This document shows, piece after piece, positions 8,621 to 17,817 of a stretch of DNA of 48,079 nt. Below the pieces are notes generated by a model that was given only the letters and a program-made list of their open reading frames with translations, was not told where the DNA came from and searched no databases. The position numbers were made by a program, and so were the translations under genes. How positions within the stretch are numbered: the first letter of the stretch is position 1; each line of letters begins with the position of its first letter. Where the stretch lies: NCBI GenBank assembly GCA_023475165.1, contig JAMCWA010000025.1:1-48079 (forward strand). Reading direction: 5' to 3'. Source of the stretch: Bacillota bacterium (lineage in GTDB: Bacteria > Bacillota > Sulfobacillia > JAMCWA01).

Positions 8621-9172
8621 GTGACGAGGTCATTTCGTCCTCGGATAGGCGTCATTGGTCAATCGGGTCCCATCAGCCCCGCTTTGCGGGAAATGGCCGA
8701 AACGTTAGGACGGGAGGTCGCCCGCCGCGGGGGTATCCTCCTCTCCGGAGGGCGGGACGGCTATGCAGTCGGTGCCTCCCGGGGGGCCAAAGAGGCCGGC
8801 GGTCTGACGGTAGGGATCTTGCCGGGTGACCTTTTGGAAGAAGGGAACGAGTACCTGGATATCCCCATAACGACCGGCCTGGGTATGGACTTTCGGAGCC
8901 TGGTACTGGTCCGTTCCTGCGACGCTATCATTATGCTGGGAGGAAAAAACGGGACCCTCCTGGAGCTCTCCAATGCCTATTATAACCGGAAGCCAGTGGT
9001 GGTCTTGCCGACTACCGGGGGCTGGGCGGAAAGGGTCCCCCACTTCGCCTACGCCGGGGCTTACCTGGACGACCGCCAGAGCGTCGAGATCAGATATGCC
9101 TCGACCCCCGAAGAGGCGGTTACTCTGGCCTTTGCTCTGGCCCAGACCTCGAGACCAAACTCAAGACCTTAA
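8621..9172 (+). CDS. LOG/SLOG-superfamily nucleotide-binding protein (TIGR00725-like)
   Basis: 183 residues from GTG 8621, preceded by GGAGG about 8 nt upstream. The Rossmann-like fold is visible: IGVIGQSGPISPAL, then GGILLSGGRDGYAVGASRGAKEAGG, then VRSCDAIIMLGGKNGTLLELSNAYYNRKPVVVL. The LOG family motif PGGxGTxxE appears as LGGKNGTLLE, keeping Gly-Thr and Glu. Relatives include cytokinin-nucleotide hydrolases and DprA-like binders; the TIGR00725 group has no settled role. It stands alone between decayed genes and is the only apparently intact gene from 6.2 to 9.8 kb. Confidence 0.8.
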   Translation: MTRSFRPRIGVIGQSGPISPALREMAETLGREVARRGGILLSGGRDGYAVGASRGAKEAGGLTVGILPGDLLEEGNEYLDIPITTGLGMDFRSLVLVRSCDAIIMLGGKNGTLLELSNAYYNRKPVVVLPTTGGWAERVPHFAYAGAYLDDRQSVEIRYASTPEEAVTLAFALAQTSRPNSRP

Positions 9173-9358
9173 CTCTCCCCCGCATGATGATGGCCGGGCG
9201 GCGCCAAGCTCGCGGCAAAAATAAGCCGGCACAGGGGGTGCGAAGCAGCGTTTACCAGTGGCCTGAACCAAAAGCGTCGGAGATCGGCTAACATCATGAA
9301 ACTGGCTGAGGCATCAACCGTCTTGTCCTCGGCCAACAGCCCGCAGGGATTATGACCT

Positions 9359-9748
9359 TTGACTAGGCCGGTCCTCCCCTTGGGCTTCCCCGCCGTGGGG
9401 GCCGGCTGGGCCACGCTACTGGCCCGCGTGATCTCCGCCCTCATTTTCCTCTCGGTCATTCGTCTCGGCTCCATCGCCCTCAAGATCATCGGCCTCATTC
9501 AGCCGGCACAATCCAGTCAGTTCGTCCTGGCTGGAGGTTTAAGGGGGGCTGGCGATACGCGCTGGCCTTTGTATGCCACCGCCGCCGGCGTTTGGGGAGT
9601 CCGCATCACCCTGGCCTATCTTTTGGTCCTACACCTGGGCTTGGGATTCACCGGGGCCTGGTTGGCCATGGCCGTGGATCAATTCACGCGTTCCCTATTC
9701 ATTGGCTACCGTTACCGGTCGGGCAAGTGGAAGGCCGTCAAGGTATGA
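9359..9748 (+). pseudogene. MATE-family multidrug exporter fragment
   Basis: The 129-codon frame has two MATE segments fused with a gap. The first (about 8-38, FPAVGAGWATLLARVISALIF) matches the middle of the C-lobe. The second (from about 40, LKIIGLIQPAQSSQFVLAGGLRGAGDTRWP, then LGFTGAWLAMAVDQFTRSLF) is the C-terminal end. The intervening 50-70 residues and the whole N-lobe are missing, so it has both a 5' truncation and an internal deletion. The 186 bases before it (9173-9358) hold nothing I recognise. Confidence 0.75.
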
Positions 9749-9826
9749 TCGGCGTCGATCGTAGGCCTCGCCCATGGCCGCCCATTGCCGATGGCGGGAA
9801 ACGAGCAAGCGGGCGGTCGAGGGCAT

Positions 9827-10513
9827 TTAGCCCTGCATTTTATAACCGACGCCCCACACCGTCTTGATGTAGTCCGGGTTTTCCGGTTCCTTTTCTAGTT
9901 TCTGGCGCAACCGACGGATGAGGACGGTCACGGTGGCTGGGTCGGCCCCAAATTCATCCTTCCAGACCAGGTCCAAAAGTTGCTCCCGGCTGAAAACGCG
10001 GTTCGGGCGACTGGCCAACGTCCAGAGGAGATCGAACTCGCGAGCCGTAAGCTCGACGGGCTTTCCCTCCATTTCCACCATGCGGCTGCTCCGGTCGATG
10101 AAGAGACCCCGGATGCGGATTCTCTCCTGGCCCTGCTGGGCCTGGTGATCCTGAACCCGGCGCAAGACGGCTTTCACCCGTAAGAGGAGCTCCGTTGGAC
10201 TGAAGGGTTTTGTGATATAATCATCGGCCCCCAGGGTAAAGCCGGCCACTTTATCGGCTTCTTCCCCCCGAGCCGAGACAATGATGATGGGCAGGGGGCC
10301 CTCTTTACGAAGCTCACGGCAAACCTCCAGACCATCCATTTCCGGCAGGCGCAGATCCATGAGTACCAAATCTGGCCTTTCGGCCCTGGCCTTCTGAATG
10401 GCCTCGCGCCCATCACCGCTGGTCAAAACCCGATACCCTTCCTTGCGCAAGGTCTGGACGATGATTTTCTGGATCTTCGGATCATCTTCCACCACCAAGA
10501 TGCTGGCCGACAT
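9827..10513 (-). CDS. OmpR/PhoB-family response regulator
   Basis: 228 residues. The receiver domain (3-118) has the acidic pair E9/D10/D11, phospho-acceptor D53 (LVLMDLRLPEMDG) and the K in ITKPFSPTELL. The C-terminal winged helix (about 135-226) includes LTAREFDLLWTLASRPNRVFSREQLL and TVTVLIRRLRQKLE. I start at ATG 10513, which follows GGGGGTGG; the longer open frame would overlap the kinase gene and encode unrelated residues. It lies 73 nt after the kinase gene on the same strand, so the two form a cognate pair. It is a good candidate for binding the 11/22-bp direct repeats at 20668-20701 in front of the molybdoenzyme operon (inference). Confidence 0.93.
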   Translation of the reverse strand: MSASILVVEDDPKIQKIIVQTLRKEGYRVLTSGDGREAIQKARAERPDLVLMDLRLPEMDGLEVCRELRKEGPLPIIIVSARGEEADKVAGFTLGADDYITKPFSPTELLLRVKAVLRRVQDHQAQQGQERIRIRGLFIDRSSRMVEMEGKPVELTAREFDLLWTLASRPNRVFSREQLLDLVWKDEFGADPATVTVLIRRLRQKLEKEPENPDYIKTVWGVGYKMQG

Positions 10514-10586
10514 CTGGCCACCCCCAGTCACCTTTTTCCGGTTGAAGATGAGGACTCCTCCTAATGGTCCCCCTGATCCGGGATTT

Positions 10587-12305
10587 CTAAAGGGGTTGGG
10601 CCCGCAACGGCAAGGTGAAATAAAAGATGCTCCCTTGGCCCAGTTGGCTTTGAACCCAAATCCGCCCACCGTGGAGCTGGACCAGCTCCTTAGCCAGGGC
10701 CAACCCCAGCCCCGCTCCCTGACCTGGTTTCCCGACCTGATGGAACTTCTCGAAGATGGCCTCCTTTTCCTCCTCGGGAATCCCGATGCCGTTATCGCTT
10801 ACCCCGATTAAAAGACATTGCTCGTCTTCTTTGGCGCCAGCCGGCCCCTGTTCGGCCTTTCCGGCCTTAACCAAATCGGACTGGTCATGGCGTTCGAGGA
10901 AAATAGTGACCCGGCCGCCCTCTGGGGTAAACTTGATGGCGTTATTCAGCAGGTTGTTCAGGATATGTCTGACTTTGGTGCGATCGGCCAGGGCCCACCA
11001 TTCTCCTCTCTCCGCCGGCACTTCCAGTTGGACATCCTTTTTCCGAGCCAAAGGACCAACCAAGGCCAGGGTATCGGCAATGACTTCCGCTAGGTCGAGG
11101 GGTTCCAGGGCCAGCTCCAGTTTGCCCGCCTCCAGGCGCGCCATCTGGAGCAGGTCGGTCACCTCCAGCAGCAGCTGGCGGCCACTGTCGCCGATTTCCT
11201 CCAGGTATTCGCGCTGTTCTGGGTTTAACGGGCCCGTGGCCGGATCCAACAACATCTCGTTATAGGCCAGGATCGCCGTCAAGGGCGTCCTCAATTCGTG
11301 GGAAAGATTGGCCAAGACGTCGGATTTAAAGCGGTTGGTCTCTTCCAGCTCCTGATTGGCCCGGGCTAGACTGACGTTGGTCTCGGCCAGCTCCCTGGTC
11401 CTTTCGCGAACCTTCTCCTCTAAGAGGTGATGGGAATCGCGCAGCTGGCCGGCTACGTGTTCAAAAACCTGAGACAAAAAGCGGATCTCCCCCGCACCCC
11501 CGATGGCCTTCACTGCTCCCCAGTTCCCGTGTCCCAGCTCCAAGGCCATTCTGGTCATTTCCTTTAATGGTTGGCTTACCAAACGGCGGGCTAGGTAGGC
11601 GCTGGCCCAACGGGTGATCAACAAAAAGAGAGCGGCCATAAAAAGGCGGCCCCAGATACGTTTTTCCAGGGTGGCCTGAAAACTGTCCATAGGTATTTTC
11701 AAGCTGATGGCCCCGGCAAAATCGCCGAGCTTCAGGCCCTCCTTGGGATAACCGGCCACATCTATAGCTCCAGCTGGCTCACCGTGGCAGGCCAGGCAGG
11801 ATTCTTCCGCCCGCAGCGGAATCATGTAGCGAAAAGACCAGCGTGATCCGGAAAAATCATCGCGCCATATCTCCGGCACCTCCGGTCGGTCAGCCAATTC
11901 CTTTAACATAGCTAGCTCGACCTGGTCCGGTTCGTTGGCCGGATTCCGTACGACCAGACGGGTTTGTTTCAGGGTAAAACGCGTCGTCTCGCCGAAGAGG
12001 GCTGCCACCTGCCGTCCCACGGCGGCTGGGTTTAAGTGCTTGAACTGGACACTCCCCGTCACCGGATCGGTATTGATCTTGTCCTGGTTGCTGGCAATGA
12101 CTGCCCGTAAGGCCACTAGCTCCTGAGTCACGACCCGGGCCCGCTGGATCATCTCCCTCTCCGCTTCCTGCCTGATCTCATAGATATCCCAGGCCACGCT
12201 CAAGGCGGTAAAGGCCACGATGATGACCCCCAAGCCCAGAAGCAATCGACTGCTGAGAGGGAGTGGGTTAAGGTAATCGCGGCCCCGGCGGCCAAGAGAG
12301 TCCAA
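10587..12305 (-). CDS. Sensor histidine kinase with DUF3365-like haem-motif sensor domain
   Basis: 572 residues from TTG 12305. TM1 is about 20-40. An extracytoplasmic domain contains CLACH at 170-174, a c-type haem motif in a DUF3365/Tll0287-like context (FRYMIPLRAEESC...GEPAGAIDVAGYPKEG). TM2 is about 221-237, then HAMP (240-292), a coiled coil, HisKA with H336 (ANLSHELRTPLTAILAYNEML) and a HATPase domain with N, G1 and G2 boxes. A covalent haem suggests redox or ligand (NO/CO/O2) sensing. The start is doubtful: a strong AGGGGGAG lies upstream of an in-frame CTG at 12362, which would add 19 residues; no in-frame ATG or GTG is available. It follows the nrf genes after a terminator and precedes its regulator. 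Confidence 0.93.
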   Translation of the reverse strand: MDSLGRRGRDYLNPLPLSSRLLLGLGVIIVAFTALSVAWDIYEIRQEAEREMIQRARVVTQELVALRAVIASNQDKINTDPVTGSVQFKHLNPAAVGRQVAALFGETTRFTLKQTRLVVRNPANEPDQVELAMLKELADRPEVPEIWRDDFSGSRWSFRYMIPLRAEESCLACHGEPAGAIDVAGYPKEGLKLGDFAGAISLKIPMDSFQATLEKRIWGRLFMAALFLLITRWASAYLARRLVSQPLKEMTRMALELGHGNWGAVKAIGGAGEIRFLSQVFEHVAGQLRDSHHLLEEKVRERTRELAETNVSLARANQELEETNRFKSDVLANLSHELRTPLTAILAYNEMLLDPATGPLNPEQREYLEEIGDSGRQLLLEVTDLLQMARLEAGKLELALEPLDLAEVIADTLALVGPLARKKDVQLEVPAERGEWWALADRTKVRHILNNLLNNAIKFTPEGGRVTIFLERHDQSDLVKAGKAEQGPAGAKEDEQCLLIGVSDNGIGIPEEEKEAIFEKFHQVGKPGQGAGLGLALAKELVQLHGGRIWVQSQLGQGSIFYFTLPLRAQPL

Positions 12306-12531
12306 AGACGCACGCCAAAGCTGAATCCAGCGTTGGATTCTGAGAGCCAGTGCGTCAAACAGTCCCGATCTCCCCCTTCGTGTTCAGTCCCAGCCACCGG
12401 CAAGCCAAGAATGACTCTTCGCCAAGCAAAGGCTCAAAGAATCAAAGTCGGCTGGCCTCCGCAATAAAAATTCGCGAAGAAAGGTACAAAATCCTTCCGG
12501 GTATTTCTGTCTCCCTTTACCGCGCATTTCC

Positions 12532-12562
12532 AAGAAATAAAAGAGGGCCGCTTGGCGCCCTC
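12532..12562 (-). terminator. Rho-independent terminator after nrfA
   Basis: On the minus strand GAGGGC(GCCAAGCG)GCCCTC forms a hairpin followed by TTTTATTTCTT. It sits about 70 nt past the nrfA stop and separates the reductase operon from the kinase/regulator pair. Confidence 0.85.
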
Positions 12563-12630
12563 TCCAGACGTCGAATTTTGAACACGTCCCCTCTGGTGCG
12601 GTGTGTCGTGGCTCATACGCCGGCGAGAAC

Positions 12631-14286
12631 TCATTTCGTCCCGTCAAAGGTGAATTCCTTGTTCAATTCCGGCCGGTACAAGACCCCCTTGGTCCCCCGT
12701 TTGGCGTACTTACTTAGCTCGAGATCAAATTTATCGGGAACCGTCATCCCGGCCTTAACCAGGGCTTCCCGCGCCTTCATTTCCGCCCGGTTGGCGTAAT
12801 ATAAGGCATCACCCAATACCCGTAACGCCTCTTCCGGATTATGGAAACCCAGGCTGTTTTCCGCGGTAATGAACTCCACCCGGTAATAGGCCTTCTCATA
12901 GAGGGCCTTCGCTTCCGTCAGCAGCCCCTCGTCCACCCCGGTGGTTTTGTTGGCCAACTCGATGGCCTTGGCCGCCTGCGCCGCCGCATTGCCGGCCCGC
13001 GTGGCCAGGTTGTTGGTGCGATCCTGGATGTAGATGACCTGCTCGCGCAACCATTGCGGGCTCTGGGTATGGCACTGGGTGCAGGCCCGCATGTCCTCCT
13101 TCAGCGGGCTTTCCACGTGGTGCGAGGATATTTTGGCGCTCCCCACCCGCTCGTACGGCATGTGGCAATCGGCGCAAGCCACCCCGGCCTTCCAGTGGAC
13201 GCTCCCATTTGAATACAGTTCAAACTCGGGATGACGGATGTGGCCCAGTTTTATCCCGGTAATGTTGCTCTTCCATTCCAGGTTGGCCGGATCAGATTTG
13301 ATGACGGCCTCGATATCCTCGATGGCGATGTGGCCCCATTGGGACTTCTGCCAGGGCAAGAAGAGCCCCGTCGGCTTCATCTCTTTGTCCCGCGGGATGA
13401 TGTAGGTATTGTGGCATTGCGCACAAACCAGGGTCCTTTTTTCCTGCCGGGTCAAGGTCAGTGGGTCTTTGCCCATGGCTTTTAAGGCATCCCCAAGGAA
13501 CCAGCGGGAAATGACCAGATCCATGGTGTTGGGCTCGTGACAATCGATACAGGAGAGGCCCAATTCGGCATGGTTTTTCGGGATCTGGCCGTGGACCTGA
13601 TCATAAGGCAGCCGGAAGTAGTCGATCCCCAGCTTCTCTTTGAGTTGGGGGGCATATGGGGTCTTGCAGGAGAGGCAGACACCACCTGGTTTGCGCCGGG
13701 AAGGGTCGATGTCCAGCTGGTCCTTCAACATATAGACGTGGCCGCGCGGTTCGTTGAACTCGATGCCGAAACCCCAACCGTCCAAGAGAACCAGCTGGTA
13801 AGGGTATTCGCTCAACTTATCCAGGGGCTCGGAGCCCTTGTATTTGCTCTGACCCTGTGCCCCCTCCTTTTGTTTCATGAAGCTATCGTATTCTAGTGGG
13901 TAAACCTTCCCCCAGACGGCCGGATCCACTTCTCCCGGCGGGATAGTCGCTGTTTTTACCAGCTGGGTTTTGGCGGGGGCACAACCGGCCAGAAAAAGGC
14001 CGATCAGCAAGAAGACCGCCACCACTCGGAAGGACCGGATTCGCCGGTCTAAAGGTTGACCCTTCGGTGAATGGTCTGGCAGGAGATTAGAGGTCGGGGG
14101 TTGAACGGGGAATCTTGGCGGTCGGCAGGTAGTATAATTAGTCGGCGACGGGCCTGCTTCACAAGAACAAATCCTTTTCCCCCCAGCCCTTGTCGCTGAC
14201 CTGACCCATTCCGGAGTTCCTCCTTGACGGAAAATCCTTCTGGCCGACCTAATTTTAAACCATTGCGTAAGCAACTCCACCACCAT
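12631..14286 (-). CDS. nrfA: Cytochrome c nitrite reductase, catalytic subunit NrfA
   Basis: NrfA reduces nitrite to ammonium with six electrons on the outer face of the membrane. Five haem sites are visible: CLSCK, the special lysine-ligated active-site haem of NrfA, and CIDCH, CAQCH, CADCH and CTQCH. The C-terminal helices of the dimer interface follow (ATRAGNAAAQAAKAIELANKTTG). A lipobox VFLLIGLFLAGC ends at Cys102, so the protein is probably a lipoprotein. The first about 80 residues read from ATG 14286 look unlike a leader (Cys- and Pro-rich). The real start probably lies nearer the RRIRSFR signal, but I see no ATG there; GTG at residue 88 would lose the positive charges. nrfH lies upstream, so an NrfHA complex fed from menaquinol is expected. 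The 265 bases between nrfH and nrfA show no feature. Confidence 0.95.
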   Translation of the reverse strand: MVVELLTQWFKIRSARRIFRQGGTPEWVRSATRAGGKRICSCEAGPSPTNYTTCRPPRFPVQPPTSNLLPDHSPKGQPLDRRIRSFRVVAVFLLIGLFLAGCAPAKTQLVKTATIPPGEVDPAVWGKVYPLEYDSFMKQKEGAQGQSKYKGSEPLDKLSEYPYQLVLLDGWGFGIEFNEPRGHVYMLKDQLDIDPSRRKPGGVCLSCKTPYAPQLKEKLGIDYFRLPYDQVHGQIPKNHAELGLSCIDCHEPNTMDLVISRWFLGDALKAMGKDPLTLTRQEKRTLVCAQCHNTYIIPRDKEMKPTGLFLPWQKSQWGHIAIEDIEAVIKSDPANLEWKSNITGIKLGHIRHPEFELYSNGSVHWKAGVACADCHMPYERVGSAKISSHHVESPLKEDMRACTQCHTQSPQWLREQVIYIQDRTNNLATRAGNAAAQAAKAIELANKTTGVDEGLLTEAKALYEKAYYRVEFITAENSLGFHNPEEALRVLGDALYYANRAEMKAREALVKAGMTVPDKFDLELSKYAKRGTKGVLYRPELNKEFTFDGTK

Positions 14287-14551
14287 CCCTTCGCCATGCT
14301 TGTGTAAATAATAACCATCTGTTCTGGGCTGATCTAAGCCGTTTGCCCGACGTGTAGCTGATTCTCGATAGTCTCGTAGAAGATCCGAATGCCTGAATCC
14401 CGCCAGTTTAGTCCGGCTGGTACGCCGAGATCCGGTGGCCCGGTTATATTGTCCCCACCCTCACCGATGACGGCCACCGATTGAAGACCACTGCCCAGGA
14501 TGCCAACGGTAAGGAGCCCATTGCGAAGGCCGCCACCGCCCAGGCCCACAC

Positions 14552-15145
14552 CTAGTAGCCATGCGGCACCGAACGGTGACACTCCCAACAGCGGCGATCT
14601 TCCTGGCTCACCCTTTCCATTAGAGTACCGTGACAACGAAGACAGTTCTCTTGGACGATTCTCTTCCCGTGGACCGACAGTTTGATGGGATCAGGGATTT
14701 GGTTCGTGTAAAAGAAATAGAGATGACGCATCCCATCGCCACCTTTCCCCAGAAGCTTGCTGGCCAGGTTCTGATGCGGGACGTGGCAATCACTGCAGGT
14801 GGCGCCCAGCCGGTGGGCGGAATGGTACCACCGTTCGTATGGTTGCTCCATAACGTGGCAGCTCAAACAAAACTCTGACCGATCGGTGTAACGCAGGAAG
14901 ACTGCCATTCCCCCGGCCGAAAGGCCCAGGAGGAGAAGGACCAGGAGGAGGGTGACCAATCGCCATTGCCGGCCCATCCCCACCCAGCGCCTTTTTTTTG
15001 CCCCGGCGTTGGATCCCGCCCTCCCACCTTTTTCGGGAGCGGCTCTTTCGGCGGAATTCGTGATGACGCTGCTCTGGTCGCCGACGGGACCGCGGACGTC
15101 CTCCGGAACCGACTGACCCGCTGGCTCTTTCTCCAACCTTTTCAC
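14552..15145 (-). CDS. nrfH: Tetrahaem quinol dehydrogenase NrfH (NapC/NirT family)
   Basis: 197 residues from GTG 15145. After an unusual hydrophilic N-terminal stretch of about 55 residues comes one membrane anchor (about 62-82, VTLLLVLLLLGLSAGGMAVFL) and four CxxCH motifs: CLSCH, CSDCH, CLRCH, CWECH. Family members are usually nearer 150-160 residues, so translation may start later (for example the Met in VGMGRQW). NrfH takes electrons from menaquinol and passes them to NrfA. It begins 22 nt after the NrfD-type gene. Confidence 0.93.
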   Translation of the reverse strand: MKRLEKEPAGQSVPEDVRGPVGDQSSVITNSAERAAPEKGGRAGSNAGAKKRRWVGMGRQWRLVTLLLVLLLLGLSAGGMAVFLRYTDRSEFCLSCHVMEQPYERWYHSAHRLGATCSDCHVPHQNLASKLLGKGGDGMRHLYFFYTNQIPDPIKLSVHGKRIVQENCLRCHGTLMERVSQEDRRCWECHRSVPHGY

Positions 15146-15167
15146 CCCCTCGAAGACTTCCCTTCCC

Positions 15168-16484
15168 CTAGCTGCTTTCCCCCAGGAAGGGGTGGTTGCG
15201 GATGAACCAACCGCTGATCAACAAGAGCAGGCCAAAGGGGAGAAGAGCAACCGCCACTTCTAGCACGGTTGGTAGATAAGGCCAAAAAGTGGCAAAAACC
15301 GGTTCACCCGGGCGGAACTGCCCCACGGCGATGGGGTAGTTCCAAAAACCGGTCTTTCCCGGGAGGGCCAAACTCAACGGGAAACGATTTTGAGCCGGGT
15401 ACATGAGTAGAAGGCGATGGGCAAAGACGCCCACAAGAACCGCCGTCGCGCCCAAAACCAGGGCGCCAACGGACCTGGCGCCGTCGCGACTCAAAAAATA
15501 GAGCAACGCCGCCAGGGGTAAAACGACCTCTATGAGGTGCAGGGGGAGGTAACGTCCAAAGACCAGGGCTAAAGTCCCGGCCGCTTCCTCTTTCCCCCAC
15601 CACCAGTGGATCAAAAGATCGTTATACATGAAGAAGAAGTGTACCAGCAGGGCGCCCCCGATAATCTTGGACAGGAGACGAAAGGCTCCTTGGAACTCCC
15701 TAAAACGATGGCGGTCGATGGTGAAAAGGGCCATGATCAGGACCAGCGCCGTCCCGGAAGCTACGGCCACCGCAATGAAGTCGGGGGGGAGGACGGCCGT
15801 ATTCCACCAGGCCCGCGATGCCTGGGTGGCGAAAATGAGCGCGGTAATGGTATGAATGAGGATGGCCACCGGTAACCCTACCAGGGCCACCCGCCGGGTC
15901 CAGCGCCGGGAGATGTCCTCAACCTGATCCCGCGGTAAGCTGGTTGCCCAGGCGAAAGGGAAGCGGCCTCCTTCCTTTGCGCCAATGGGCAAAAGTTGAA
16001 AATAGACGCTCAAGAAGGTCAAGACGACATAAGTGCCGACGACCAGCACATCCCAGATGAGGGGCGAGCGGAAGTTGGGGTGAAAAAAGAGCTGGTAAAA
16101 ACGATCAGCCCGCCCCAAATCGACGAGGACCGCCGCGGTGGCCGCCACAATGCTGGCAAAAGCGGAAAGCGAGGCCAGACGAGTAAAGGGTTTTAGGGTC
16201 TTCAGGTTAAAGAGGTAAACCGCCGAAGAGATAATCAGACCGCCCGCCGCCGTTCCCACAAAGAAGGCAAAGGTGGCAATATAAAGGCCCCAGGCGAAAG
16301 GATTGCGCAAGCCGGTAATGAAAAGACCATTCTTCAGCTGAAGACCCCAAGCCACCAATCCCACCACGGTGAGCACTTGCCCCAGGCGAAAGACCAGATT
16401 CGCTTTACTCATCCCTGAAGTGGCCTCTCCCCGCTCCTTCCGCAGCCCACCCAAAAAGCCTAAGGCTAGATTCCCCGTTTTCAT
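15168..16484 (-). CDS. NrfD/PsrC-type polytopic membrane subunit
   Basis: 438 residues with about ten transmembrane helices and the NrfD-family signature near the N-terminus (NPFAWGLYIATFAFFVGTAAGGLIISSAVYLF) and DLGRADRFYQLFFHPNFRSPLIWDV. NrfD-like subunits exchange electrons between quinones and an Fe-S partner. The start ATG 16484 follows GGGAGG at about 9 nt. It is 35 nt after the Fe-S gene and 22 nt before nrfH, so it anchors the preceding molybdoenzyme/Fe-S pair and is co-transcribed with nrfHA. Confidence 0.92.
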   Translation of the reverse strand: MKTGNLALGFLGGLRKERGEATSGMSKANLVFRLGQVLTVVGLVAWGLQLKNGLFITGLRNPFAWGLYIATFAFFVGTAAGGLIISSAVYLFNLKTLKPFTRLASLSAFASIVAATAAVLVDLGRADRFYQLFFHPNFRSPLIWDVLVVGTYVVLTFLSVYFQLLPIGAKEGGRFPFAWATSLPRDQVEDISRRWTRRVALVGLPVAILIHTITALIFATQASRAWWNTAVLPPDFIAVAVASGTALVLIMALFTIDRHRFREFQGAFRLLSKIIGGALLVHFFFMYNDLLIHWWWGKEEAAGTLALVFGRYLPLHLIEVVLPLAALLYFLSRDGARSVGALVLGATAVLVGVFAHRLLLMYPAQNRFPLSLALPGKTGFWNYPIAVGQFRPGEPVFATFWPYLPTVLEVAVALLPFGLLLLISGWFIRNHPFLGESS

Positions 16485-16519
16485 CTCCAGTATAACCTCC
16501 CGTTACCTTTAGTCTCTAC

Positions 16520-17200
16520 TTATTTCCTCTTGGGTGGCAGATAAAAGACCTTGGGCTTGGTCCCCAACTCCTCCAAAAGCCGCTCCCCTTTTTCCTTCCG
16601 CAAGACCTGGTTAATCCGGGAGTTGGGATCATCCAGATCGCCGAAGAGGCGAGCGCCGGCCGGACAGGATTGGACGCAAATGGGCTCCTCCCCTTTATCC
16701 GTGTACTGGACGCAGAAGGTGCATTTCTCGACCACGCCTTTTGGGCGGTCCGGGGTATAGACCAGCCGTCCCTCCTTGTCCCGATGGGGGAAGGGATAAC
16801 CGTAACTGTAACCTTCCTGATAACCCGCCCGGGCTTTGGCGCCCTTGGGATCCTCCCAATTAAACTGCCGGACCCCGTAAGGACAAGCGCTCAAACAATA
16901 GCGACAGCCGATACAGCGTTCATAATCAATGAGGACCCGACCCCGCTCGTCAGTATAGGTCGCCCCGACCGGGCAAACCTTTTCACAGGGGGCATTTTCG
17001 CAATGCATGCAGGAGACCGGCAGATAATACATGGAGAAACCGCCCTCGGCCTCCGCGGGGATCTGGTGGTACTTACTTCCGGGAGTGAAAACCCGATTCC
17101 ACCAGGTTCCGGGAGCCTGGGCGTTGTGTTCCTTGCAAACCACGGCGCAGGTGCGGCAACCCACACAGAGATCGAGGTCGATGACCATCCCGTAACGCAT
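16520..17200 (-). CDS. Four-cluster ferredoxin subunit (NrfC/PsrB/DmsB type)
   Basis: 226 residues with sixteen cysteines in the order expected for four [4Fe-4S] clusters: CVGCRTCAVVC, CMHCENAPCEKVC, CIGCRYCLSAC and CTFC...CVQSC. There is no signal peptide; such subunits are exported with the Tat-signalled catalytic partner. The ATG overlaps the stop of the preceding frame as TAATG, giving translational coupling. Because of the 804-bp duplication the frame directly upstream is a truncated copy of the molybdoenzyme C-terminus rather than the full gene. It carries electrons between the NrfD subunit and the molybdenum subunit. Confidence 0.93.
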   Translation of the reverse strand: MRYGMVIDLDLCVGCRTCAVVCKEHNAQAPGTWWNRVFTPGSKYHQIPAEAEGGFSMYYLPVSCMHCENAPCEKVCPVGATYTDERGRVLIDYERCIGCRYCLSACPYGVRQFNWEDPKGAKARAGYQEGYSYGYPFPHRDKEGRLVYTPDRPKGVVEKCTFCVQYTDKGEEPICVQSCPAGARLFGDLDDPNSRINQVLRKEKGERLLEELGTKPKVFYLPPKRK

Positions 17201-17817
17201 TAGCGCTCACCCACCTTTCGCGCGTCACAAAGGGCTTCGTTCCAGGCCGTATTGGGCGCCCAAATCCCGGGTACAAAATAGACCTCATTGGTGGGTTTTA
17301 TGAAGGGATAAGTGAGGGCGTTGTAGGAGTCACCTTCCAGATACCGGCTCCACCAGCCCTGCTCAAAGATGGCTATCCCCGGACCCTGCCCGGGATCGAG
17401 GACGGCCTGGCCCCTTACCCGCCCCCGGTCGTTGTAAAGCTCCACCAGATCCCCGTCTTTAATCCCGCGCTCAGCAGCGTCCGTAGGATTGAGGAAAACT
17501 TTGGGCCGGTAATCTTCCAACTCATTCATCCAAAGGTTATTGGAATGGTTGGAGTGGATGCGGTAGAGGGAGTTCCGCGTAATATAAGCCAACCGGTATT
17601 TGCCGCGTACCGACGGGTTTAAGGCATATTCGCTCTCTGCAAAAGGCCGCTTGTGCGTCGGGAGGCTCTCGCCTGAACGCCGGAAAGTCTCCTCCTCACG
17701 ATAAAATTCGATGCGTCCGCTTTTAATGAACTTGGCCGCAGCCTCCAGCGGAGCAGGCCGGCTCAAAGGCGGGAAGGGTTTCCTCCCTTGCACCTGCTCA
17801 TAGAACGGGATCTGGCG
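17200..17817 (-). pseudogene. Duplicated C-terminal fragment of the molybdoenzyme
   Basis: This is the downstream copy of the last about 205 codons of the molybdopterin oxidoreductase gene (molybdopterin-dinucleotide-binding domain). The longest frame with a start codon is 197 residues (17793-17200), but it has no good ribosome site and lacks the catalytic domains. Its stop overlaps the intact Fe-S gene start. It would be translated only by chance reinitiation. Confidence 0.9.
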
